Both the position numbers and the translations under genes were made by a program. From assembly GCA_958415245.1 (NCBI GenBank), contig CATYYP010000021.1, positions 1 to 12,853 on the forward strand: 12,853 nt of DNA, written 5' to 3'. Of the stretch, positions 6,894 through 12,853 are shown in pieces (the first letter of the stretch is position 1; every line of letters begins with the position of its first letter). Source of the stretch: Schaalia odontolytica (GTDB lineage Bacteria > Actinomycetota > Actinomycetes > Actinomycetales > Actinomycetaceae). The notes below the pieces were generated by a model that saw only the letters and a list, made by a program, of their open reading frames with translations, made no database searches and had not been told where the DNA came from.

Positions 6894-8479
6894 GGCGAGC
6901 AACGAACCCCGTGGCTTCGGCTGCCCAGCAGCTTGACGAGATGTGCACCCTGGCAGCACCGGACCTCGATCAGCAGACTCTGGCGCACATTCGCGATCTC
7001 ATTGATGTGACGGCCGAACGCAGCGAGGTCGACCCGTCCTGGTGCGTTATCGGCATGCTGGGAGGCACGGGTGCCGGCAAGTCCTCCCTCGTCAACGCGC
7101 TGAGCGGGGGAGAGGTCGTCACTGCGGGTGTTCGGCGCCCCACGACGAACGAGGCTTGCGCCGTGCTGCCGCGAGGCCGAGAACCGCAGGAATTGCTGGG
7201 GTGGCTGGGTATCGGTCGTCGGGTGGAGGCACCGCAAGCGCTGCCTGGCGACACCGTCGTCGTTGATTTGCCGGACATTGACTCGGTTGAGGCGAGTCAT
7301 GCGGACATTGCTGATCGTCTGGCGTCGCGCGTCGACGCGCTTGTCGTTGTCGTCAACCCGCAGAAGTACGCGGACGCGCGGCTGCACGACGAGTGGCTGG
7401 TGCGTCTGCGCTCGTCGCATGCCTCGGTGACGGTCGTCCTGACGCACGTCGATACCATCTCCATGCCCGAGCGTGATGCGATCGAGCAGGATCTGCGTCG
7501 TCTGCTGAGCGAGCGCGGCATGGCTGACGCCGAGGTATTCGCGGTGTCGGCGACGTCGGGCGAAGGGATGCGCACTCTCATCAAGCACCTGACGCGCGAG
7601 GCCGAGCGGGTCTCACGCCAGGCGTCGCGCGCGCGTGCGGCGCTGCGTGAGGCCTCCCGGCTGCTGCGTGAGTCTTTGGAGTTGACTGGAACGGTCCGTG
7701 GCCTCGAGACCGATGGACTGGCCGCCGAATTGGCCGGCACGGCCGCCGACCTCGCGGGTGCTCCGATCATCGCCGAGGCCGTCGCTGACTCGACGCTGCG
7801 TGCCGGACGCCGGGCGGGCGGCTGGCTGCCGTTGCGCTGGCTGGCGCGTACGGGTGTGGACCCGCTGCGCCGCCTGCATCTGGACGATGAGTCGCGTGCT
7901 GAGGGGGCGACGACTCCGACGTTGCCGACTCGGTCCGCCTCCGACGAAGCTGCTTTCGTCAACGCCGTTCGCGGGGCCGTTGGGGAGCGCGCGCAGGCGC
8001 GTCCCGCCCGTTGGCGCGCTGCGCTGGTCGAGCGTGCGCTCAGCGGGGCGCGAGAGGTTCCGGACGCAGCGCATCGTGAGGTTGCGGAGCACATTCGCGT
8101 CTCGACCGGAGCTCCGGCGCTGTGTCGTGTGCTGGGTGGTGCCCAGCTACTCGCGTGGCTCGGAGTTGTCGTGGGTGTCGCGTGGATCGTCCTCGTGCAC
8201 CTGGGCAGGGCTGTCCTCATCGATGTTAGGGTCCCCGCGCTCGGGCCGATTCCGCTTCCGACGGCGCTGGTTGCGCTGTGCCTGTTGATCACGGTGCTGT
8301 GCGCGTGCGCGAGTCGAGCGCTCGCCCGGTGGGCTGCATCGCGCCGTCGGCGCGTCGTGATGCGCGACCTGCGGGGACTGTGCCGCGATGCGGTCGAGCG
8401 ACTCGTCGTTGCCCCGCTGCGTTCCGAGGACAATCGACAGGTGACGATCGCCTCGTTCCTCGCCCGCCTGCCCCTCTGA
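6890..8479 (+). CDS. Membrane-anchored P-loop GTPase, second of the tandem pair (YfjP-like)
   Basis: A 529-residue protein with a cytosolic GTPase domain at about 50-240. G1 is GGTGAGKSS at 58-66, G2 RPTT at 83-86, G3 DLPDIDSVE at 126-134, G4 THVD at 185-188 and G5 SATSGEG at 220-226. A basic helical region follows (240-410). Two predicted transmembrane segments lie at about 415-437 and 455-478, and then a basic cytosolic tail (RRRR at 485-488). G3 is almost identical to that of the preceding protein, and QKYADA (158-163) matches its ARYADA, so the two are probably paralogues acting together. The two-TM tail suggests an inner-membrane anchor, with the GTPase and the C-terminus both in the cytosol. 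It overlaps the upstream gene by four bases (GTGA), so expression is coupled. Similar proteins are annotated as YfjP-family or dynamin-family GTPases (from memory), with no settled role. The residue string LSGGE at 71-75 directly follows the P-loop and is not an ABC signature. Confidence 0.85.
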   Translation: MRRATNPVASAAQQLDEMCTLAAPDLDQQTLAHIRDLIDVTAERSEVDPSWCVIGMLGGTGAGKSSLVNALSGGEVVTAGVRRPTTNEACAVLPRGREPQELLGWLGIGRRVEAPQALPGDTVVVDLPDIDSVEASHADIADRLASRVDALVVVVNPQKYADARLHDEWLVRLRSSHASVTVVLTHVDTISMPERDAIEQDLRRLLSERGMADAEVFAVSATSGEGMRTLIKHLTREAERVSRQASRARAALREASRLLRESLELTGTVRGLETDGLAAELAGTAADLAGAPIIAEAVADSTLRAGRRAGGWLPLRWLARTGVDPLRRLHLDDESRAEGATTPTLPTRSASDEAAFVNAVRGAVGERAQARPARWRAALVERALSGAREVPDAAHREVAEHIRVSTGAPALCRVLGGAQLLAWLGVVVGVAWIVLVHLGRAVLIDVRVPALGPIPLPTALVALCLLITVLCACASRALARWAASRRRRVVMRDLRGLCRDAVERLVVAPLRSEDNRQVTIASFLARLPL

Positions 8480-8483
8480 GTGC

Positions 8484-8506
8484 CGTCCTGCCGCAACGGG
8501 CAGACG
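8484..8506 (+). terminator. Hairpin after the GTPase operon, candidate terminator
   Basis: CGTC and TGCC (8484-8487, 8489-8492, with one bulged C) pair with GGCA and GACG (8499-8506) around the loop GCAACG. This gives eight base pairs starting 4 nt after the second GTPase stop. No T-run follows, so it may be a U-less terminator or a 3'-end stabilising stem. Confidence 0.45.
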
Positions 8507-8709
8507 ATTCGCTGACAGTGAGTTCGCCGACCACGCGCCTCTGTCTGCTGCCTGCGAGGGTATGCTGGTTATAGCGATGAGGCGCTGCCCCTTGTTATGG
8601 TGCCCGTGGGATGCGGGATTTGTTGTTATGGGTGAGGCCGCGCCGAGGAGCCGAGTAGGCCCGCCCCGATGGTTTTGCTGACACCGATTGCACCACGCAA
8701 GGATGAATT
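8507..8709 (+). promoter_or_regulatory. Leader and promoter region of the DEAD-box helicase gene, with a 9-bp direct repeat
   Basis: This non-coding stretch between the GTPase operon and the helicase ATG must hold the helicase promoter. Possible -10 elements are TATGCT (8561-8566), TATAGC (8570-8575) and TATGGT preceded by TGT (8596-8601, extended -10 style). None has a good -35 partner, so I do not pick one. TTGTTATGG occurs at 8592-8600 and again at 8623-8631, 31 bp apart (about three helical turns). Short stems such as CCCG/CGGG near 8604-8617 are possible. Depending on the true promoter the transcript would have a 100-150 nt 5' leader, as is common for cold-inducible helicases. AAGGA (8699-8703) is the RBS, 6 nt before ATG 8710. 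Confidence 0.4.
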
Positions 8710-10878
8710 ATGCCCTCTGACGATTTCATGGAACGCGCTGACGATGAGCGCGAGATGACGGCGATTGCCGACGATATTGACGACCTCGACGACGATCGTG
8801 ACCTCGTCGATGACCACGCGGACGAGGAGGACACGGACACCGTGACCTTCGCGAGCCTCGGCCTGCCCGAGGAGATCCTCGCGGCCGTCACCGATATGGG
8901 GTTCCGCGTCCCGACCCCGATTCAGGCCGCAGCCATCCCGCCGCTGCTGGAACTGCGTGACGTTGTCGGCATTGCTCAGACGGGTACCGGAAAGACCGCT
9001 GCCTTCGGCCTGCCGCTGCTGGCCATTGTTGACGCGGACGAGCGCGACGTCCAGGCCCTCGTGCTGGCGCCCACCCGTGAGCTCGCGATGCAGAGTGCCC
9101 AGGCGATCGAGGATTTCGCCGCACGTACGGCCCGCCTCGACGTCGTCCCCGTCTATGGTGGCTCGCCCTACGGCCCGCAGATCGGCGCGCTTAAGCGCGG
9201 CGCTCAGGTCGTCGTCGGCACCCCCGGTCGCGTCATCGACCTCATCGAGAAGGGCGCCCTCGACCTGTCGAACGTGCGCATGCTGGTCCTCGATGAGGCC
9301 GACGAGATGCTGCGTATGGGGTTTGCTGAGGACGTCGAGACGATTGCGTCGAGTGCCCCGGATGATCGACTGACCGCGCTGTTCAGCGCGACGATGCCCG
9401 CGGCCATTGAGAAGGTCGCCCGCGAGCACCTGAAGGATCCGGTCAAGGTCGCGGTTTCCACTGAGTCCTCGACGGTCGACACCATCCACCAGACCTACGC
9501 GGTGGTTCCCTACAAGCACAAGATCGGTGCGCTCTCCCGCGTGCTGGCCACCCGCGCCCAGCACATCAAGGAAGGCCAGGAAGAGGCTGACGCCGCCATC
9601 GTCTTCGTGCGTACCCGCGCCGATGTCGAAGAGGTGTCGCTGGAGCTGTCGGGCCGCGGATTCCGTGCCGCCGGTATTTCCGGTGATGTCGCTCAGACCG
9701 AGCGTGAGCGCATGGTTGAGCGCCTCAAGAACGGCTCGCTCGACGTGCTGGTCGCGACCGACGTGGCCGCCCGAGGCCTCGACGTTGAGCGTATCTCCCT
9801 CGTCGTCAACTTCGATGTTCCGCGTGAGCCCGAGGCCTACGTCCACCGCATCGGTCGCACCGGCCGTGCGGGCCGTGAGGGCCGCGCGCTGACGTTCTTC
9901 ACCCCGCGTGAGCACGGTCGTCTGCGCCGCATCGAGAAGCTGACGGGCACCGAGATGGACGAGGTCGAGATTCCCTCGCCTGCAGCCGTTTCCGAATTCC
10001 GCGCCAGCCGCCTGCTCGAGGGCCTGTCCGCTCGTATCGAGCGTGGCCGTCTCGACATGTACAAGCGTCTGCTCGCCGACCTCGGCGATGAGATCTCCGT
10101 CGAGGATATCGCCGCCGCCCTCATGGCGACAGCCGTCGGCGACGAGGGCCCTGCCCCGCGCGTCGAGAAGGATCGCCGTGGCAATGGCAAGATCCGCCGC
10201 GAGGAACAGCTGGACGAGTCCGGCGAGTTCGTCGGAGCCACTTTCGAGGCCGGTCGCGACAAGGACCGCCCGCTCAAGGGCGGCGCGAATGGAGCCCGTC
10301 GTCGCGCGGGCGGCCGCCCGGCACCCGGCTCCGGTACCCGCTACCGCATCGAGGTGGGCAAGAAGGACCGCGTGAAGCCCGGTTCAATCGTTGGCGCCAT
10401 TGCTGGCGAGGGCGGCATCGACGGCCGCGACATCGGCAACATCGAGATCTACCCGACCTTCTCACTGGTCGACATCACTGCGGACCTGTCCAGCGAGCAG
10501 CTGTCCCGTATCTCCAAGGGGTACGTGTCGGGCCGTCAGCTGCGCATCCGCGTGGACGAGGGCCCCGGCGGCCGCTCTCACGGCGACCGCGACGGTTTCG
10601 AGCGCCGTGAGCGCCGCGACTTCGACCGAGATAACCGAGGCCGCGGTGGCTACGGTGATCGCGAGGGCCGCTTCGGGGACCGTGATGAGAAGCGTCCGCA
10701 CCGCTTCGAAAAGGGCGACGGATCGCGTCCGCGCCGCAGCGTCCGCACCGAGCGCTGGGAGAAGGACATCAAGCGCGCCCGCCGCGAACGTGAGGGCGGC
10801 CGCGACGGCGGTTGGGACCGCGATGGAAGCCGCGACGGCGGACGCCGCCACTTCGGCAAGCGCCGTTACGACGACTGA
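8710..10878 (+). CDS. deaD: DEAD-box ATP-dependent RNA helicase, DeaD/CsdA type, with RNA-binding C-terminus
   Basis: Unwinds structured RNA using ATP; relatives act in cold adaptation, ribosome assembly and RNA decay. The 722 residues contain an acidic leader (1-44, 22 Asp/Glu), then the RecA-like core. The Q motif is at about 46-75, motif I AQTGTGKT at 89-96, Ia PTRELA at 121-126, GG at 150-151, Ib TPGR at 171-174, II DEAD at 195-198, III SAT at 226-228, V DVAARGLD at 351-358 and VI HRIGRTGR at 379-386. A helical dimerisation-like region covers about 425-475. A DbpA-type RRM-like domain (about 543-616, RYRIEVGKKDRVKPGSIVGA) follows. A disordered tail rich in Arg, Gly and Asp (617-722) ends the protein, resembling RGG-type RNA-binding tails. 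All catalytic motifs are intact. The family's usual length is about 570-640, so the long tail and acidic leader account for the excess. RBS AAGGA is at 8699-8703. The 3' end overlaps the convergent transporter gene by 13 bp. Confidence 0.96.
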   Translation: MPSDDFMERADDEREMTAIADDIDDLDDDRDLVDDHADEEDTDTVTFASLGLPEEILAAVTDMGFRVPTPIQAAAIPPLLELRDVVGIAQTGTGKTAAFGLPLLAIVDADERDVQALVLAPTRELAMQSAQAIEDFAARTARLDVVPVYGGSPYGPQIGALKRGAQVVVGTPGRVIDLIEKGALDLSNVRMLVLDEADEMLRMGFAEDVETIASSAPDDRLTALFSATMPAAIEKVAREHLKDPVKVAVSTESSTVDTIHQTYAVVPYKHKIGALSRVLATRAQHIKEGQEEADAAIVFVRTRADVEEVSLELSGRGFRAAGISGDVAQTERERMVERLKNGSLDVLVATDVAARGLDVERISLVVNFDVPREPEAYVHRIGRTGRAGREGRALTFFTPREHGRLRRIEKLTGTEMDEVEIPSPAAVSEFRASRLLEGLSARIERGRLDMYKRLLADLGDEISVEDIAAALMATAVGDEGPAPRVEKDRRGNGKIRREEQLDESGEFVGATFEAGRDKDRPLKGGANGARRRAGGRPAPGSGTRYRIEVGKKDRVKPGSIVGAIAGEGGIDGRDIGNIEIYPTFSLVDITADLSSEQLSRISKGYVSGRQLRIRVDEGPGGRSHGDRDGFERRERRDFDRDNRGRGGYGDREGRFGDRDEKRPHRFEKGDGSRPRRSVRTERWEKDIKRARREREGGRDGGWDRDGSRDGGRRHFGKRRYDD
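10800..10841 (+). repeat. In-frame 12-bp direct repeat in the helicase tail
   Basis: CCGCGACGGCGG occurs at 10800-10811 and 10830-10841, 30 bp apart. The copies are in frame, so they encode repeated R-D-G-G units in the disordered tail. Such low-complexity repeats can change length by slippage; copy number may differ between strains (inference). Confidence 0.6.
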
Positions 10879-12278
10879 GCGCTAGCTGCCTCACCCGTGG
10901 AACGCTCCGATGAGGGACGCAGCCGCGTCACCGCGACCACGGTGAGGATCGCAAGCACAGCAGCAATCACCCAGTAGGGAGCGTAGGCCGCCCCGCCCAC
11001 CGTGGCGGTGGCGGCCCACGCGCTCATAGCCACGGACACGAGGGCGAGTTCGAGGGCAGGGCCTGCCGAATCCGCGACCTGGAGCCAAGAGGCGACGCGC
11101 CCATGCTTGGCCTCGGGGGTCACCTCGAGTGCCATAACGGACAAAGGCGCGTGAACGAGACCGACGCCGAGGCCGACGAAGAGCCAACCGATGAGGGCCA
11201 CCCACACGGGGATCGAGGGGAACAGGAGCGCTCCGACGGGGATCGCTCCGATCGCCATGAGTGTTCCGCCGATGACCGGGAGCCGGCGGCGCAGGTGCGG
11301 ATCGTGAACGCGTGCCTGGCCGACCGCGCCGATAGCCCATGTGATCGACCCGAGGGTGACCCACCAGGCGGAGGAGGCCTCGGACCATCCGTGCACGCGC
11401 TGGAGAATGAGCGGAATCATGACTGCGAGGCCGACCTGTGAGGCCATTGCGCTCAACCTTGCAAGGATCGCCGAGGGCATGCCGCGGCGGGACATGAACG
11501 TTCCGCGCGGCAGGAGGCGGGGCAGTACCCAGGCGGTGATGCACGCGCCGAGGGCGAAGACCCCGAACTGCGCGAAGGGCGAGGACAGAGCGCCCGCAAG
11601 CTGGAGCAGCATGACGCCAATTCCGACAAGCCCGGCGTCTCGCGAGAGGGACGCGAGCATGGGGGAGCGCTGGCCCTGAGCAGTCGGGATCGAGCGCAGG
11701 ACGTAGGCAATCGGGACCGCTGCGATCACAACCAAGAGCGGAACGACGCCAAAGACGTAGCGCCATCCCCACTCCTGGGTTACGTGGCCTGCGATCGCGG
11801 GGCCGACCAGCGAGGGGAGAACCCACGCCAGCGAGAAAGACGCAAAGAACGAGGGACGGTGACGAGGGGAAGCGACCGCACCGACGAGGACGTAGAGCGG
11901 GACGATGAGCAGGCCGCCGCCGAGCCCCTGAAGCGCGCGGCCGACAACGAAAATGACGATGTTTGTGCCCGCGGCGCACACCACCAAACCGACAGCGAAG
12001 AGAACCAATCCCGCGAGCAGGACAAAACGGGGTCCCTTCCAATCCGCCAGCGCGCCCGCGACCACGGTGGCGCTCAGCTGCGTCGCCAACGCCGCGCCCG
12101 AGGCGATCGGGTACCAGGCGCCAGCGTCAAAAGACTGGACGACTGCGGGCATGATCGTTGTGGCGGCGAGCTCCTCGAAAGCCACGAGGGTAATCAGGAG
12201 AACCGACCCGATGGCCAAGCCAATTTCGGACGTCGTCCAGGAGGTACGGGAAGGAGAGGCGGACTCGGCGGTTGGCAT
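10866..12278 (-). CDS. MFS transporter, 14-TM DHA2-like (putative drug efflux)
   Basis: A 470-residue integral membrane protein of the major facilitator superfamily. I count 14 hydrophobic segments, as in the DHA2 (EmrB/QacA) drug:proton antiporter group. They lie roughly at 18-45, 55-78, 83-104, 106-136, 143-167, 172-194, 215-233, 236-256, 269-297, 299-324, 333-353, 356-387, 395-422 and 431-453. Motif A is [11 protein letters not shown] (75-85, loop TM2-3), followed by [10 protein letters not shown] (113-122) in TM4. WGWRYVF at 170-176 is typical of the WRWxF signature before TM6 in this group. The substrate cannot be predicted. The start is ATG at 12276-12278. The open frame continues upstream to 12626, but that extension is antisense to aspS, is not hydrophobic and has no homology to transporters. 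It stands alone on the minus strand, convergent with the helicase gene and divergent from aspS. Confidence 0.88.
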   Translation of the reverse strand: MPTAESASPSRTSWTTSEIGLAIGSVLLITLVAFEELAATTIMPAVVQSFDAGAWYPIASGAALATQLSATVVAGALADWKGPRFVLLAGLVLFAVGLVVCAAGTNIVIFVVGRALQGLGGGLLIVPLYVLVGAVASPRHRPSFFASFSLAWVLPSLVGPAIAGHVTQEWGWRYVFGVVPLLVVIAAVPIAYVLRSIPTAQGQRSPMLASLSRDAGLVGIGVMLLQLAGALSSPFAQFGVFALGACITAWVLPRLLPRGTFMSRRGMPSAILARLSAMASQVGLAVMIPLILQRVHGWSEASSAWWVTLGSITWAIGAVGQARVHDPHLRRRLPVIGGTLMAIGAIPVGALLFPSIPVWVALIGWLFVGLGVGLVHAPLSVMALEVTPEAKHGRVASWLQVADSAGPALELALVSVAMSAWAATATVGGAAYAPYWVIAAVLAILTVVAVTRLRPSSERSTGEAASAQSS

Positions 12279-12285
12279 GTTCACT

Positions 12286-12291
12286 ATCGTA
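12286..12291 (-). promoter_or_regulatory. Possible -10 element of the MFS gene, with a near-leaderless transcript
   Basis: TACGAT on the minus strand ends 7 nt before the ATG, and no Shine-Dalgarno lies between. If it is used, transcription would start at or next to the ATG, giving a leaderless mRNA, a common arrangement in actinobacteria. No good -35 is visible. Confidence 0.3.
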
Positions 12292-12303
12292 CTCGCGGCA
12301 CGC

Positions 12304-12331
12304 GCGACACTTCGGAAGGCAGGCGTACAAT
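12304..12331 (+). promoter_or_regulatory. Candidate sigma70-type promoter of aspS
   Basis: GCGACA (12304-12309) and TACAAT (12326-12331) are separated by 16 bp. The -10 matches TATAAT at five of six bases and the -35 matches TTGACA at four of six. Transcription would start about 40 nt before the aspS GTG. The region overlaps the divergent MFS promoter area. Confidence 0.5.
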
Positions 12332-12380
12332 GACACTGCCGCCGCCTGTCTCGCGGATGGTAACTACGAAAGGAATCACA

Positions 12381-12853
12381 GTGCTCCGCACTCACAACAT
12401 TGGAACCCTGGGCACCGACCTTGTCGGTCAGACCGTGACGCTCACCGGTTGGGTGGATCGTCGTCGCGACCACGGTGGCGTGGCGTTCATCGACCTGCGC
12501 GACGCGTCCGGTATCGCTCAGGTTGTCGTCCGCGACGAGCGTGTTGCCCACGAGCTGCGCTCCGAGTTCGTCCTGAAGGTCACCGGCGAGGTCTGCGCTC
12601 GCCCCGAGGGCAACGAAAACCCGCACCTGGCCACCGGCGCCATCGAGGTGATGGGCGACGATATCGAAATCCTGAACACCAGCGCGCCCCTGCCGTTCCA
12701 GGTGTCCTCCAATGCTGAAGATTCCGGCAACGTGGGCGAGGAAACCCGCCTGAAGTACCGCTACCTCGACCTGCGTCGTGAGCCCGAGCAGTACGCGATC
12801 CGCCTGCGCTCGAAGGTCTCCCGCGCTGCCCGTGAGGCGCTCTACGCCCGCGA
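12381..12853 (+). CDS. aspS: Aspartyl-tRNA synthetase, 3'-truncated by window edge
   Basis: Charges tRNA-Asp with aspartate, or tRNA-Asp and tRNA-Asn if the enzyme is the non-discriminating form used with GatCAB; the window does not decide which. Only 157 of roughly 590-600 residues are present. They cover the N-terminal OB-fold anticodon-binding domain (about 1-105; [19 protein letters not shown] at 23-41, then SGIAQVVV) and the beginning of the class II catalytic domain with YRYLDLRRE at 127-135. GTG start: GAAAGGA (12368-12374) lies 6 nt upstream, and the N-terminus (LRTHNIGTL) fits the bacterial family. The frame remains open to the right edge. Confidence 0.95.
   Translation, partial: MLRTHNIGTLGTDLVGQTVTLTGWVDRRRDHGGVAFIDLRDASGIAQVVVRDERVAHELRSEFVLKVTGEVCARPEGNENPHLATGAIEVMGDDIEILNTSAPLPFQVSSNAEDSGNVGEETRLKYRYLDLRREPEQYAIRLRSKVSRAAREALYAR

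Noticed and set aside
7097..7114. LSGGE string in the second GTPase, resembling the ABC-transporter signature LSGGQ
   Set aside because: It starts only seven residues after the P-loop lysine, in the helix that follows G1 where small GTPases have LVNALLG-type residues. A real ABC signature lies about 100 residues downstream and is followed by Walker B; neither is present.
12279..12626. Upstream extension of the MFS reading frame (116 more residues)
   Set aside because: It runs antisense through the aspS start and promoter, is not hydrophobic and does not look like a transporter domain. The ATG at 12278 gives a normal-length protein.

Overview
The window looks like chromosomal backbone from a high-GC actinobacterium. 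The sequence is strongly GC-rich with G/C third positions, GTG starts are frequent, and the order rel, DUF349 protein, metallo-beta-lactamase-fold hydrolase, hisS ... aspS is a typical actinobacterial neighbourhood. The histidyl-tRNA synthetase most resembles, from memory, those of Actinomyces/Schaalia and Bifidobacterium, so my best guess is Actinomycetaceae. That placement is inferred, not searched. I see no mobile element, phage gene, CRISPR array, tRNA or rRNA.

Layout. Positions 2-1639 hold the 3' two-thirds of a bifunctional (p)ppGpp synthetase/hydrolase gene (rel); its HD hydrolase half lies off the left edge. A 165-bp gap follows, holding several overlapping short hairpins and a perfect 12-bp inverted repeat. 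From 1805 to 8479 there is a tightly packed plus-strand run of five genes: a DUF349 coiled-coil protein, an MBL-fold hydrolase, hisS, and two adjacent dynamin-like P-loop GTPases. The spacings in this run are 1 bp, 27 bp, 0 bp and a 4-bp overlap. A 230-bp gap follows, with a hairpin just after the second GTPase and a direct repeat in the leader of the next gene. At 8710-10878 is a DeaD/CsdA-type DEAD-box RNA helicase. Its 3' end overlaps by 13 bp a convergent minus-strand 14-TM MFS transporter gene (10866-12278). A 102-bp divergent promoter region separates that gene from aspS (12381 onward), which is cut by the right edge.

How the genes fit together. The backbone concerns translation and its stress control: Rel senses uncharged tRNA on the ribosome, HisRS and AspRS charge tRNA, and the helicase remodels structured RNA or ribosome-assembly intermediates. 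The MBL hydrolase and DUF349 protein are conserved companions of poorly defined role. The least explained part is the GTPase pair. Both proteins carry the same unusual G3 signature (D-x-P-D-I-D-S-V-E) and a shared Y-A-D-A motif, and each has a C-terminal hydrophobic, probably membrane-associated, region. They are translationally coupled to each other and to hisS. A two-subunit bacterial dynamin-like membrane machine is the most plausible reading, and it is the best candidate here for an uncharacterised system.
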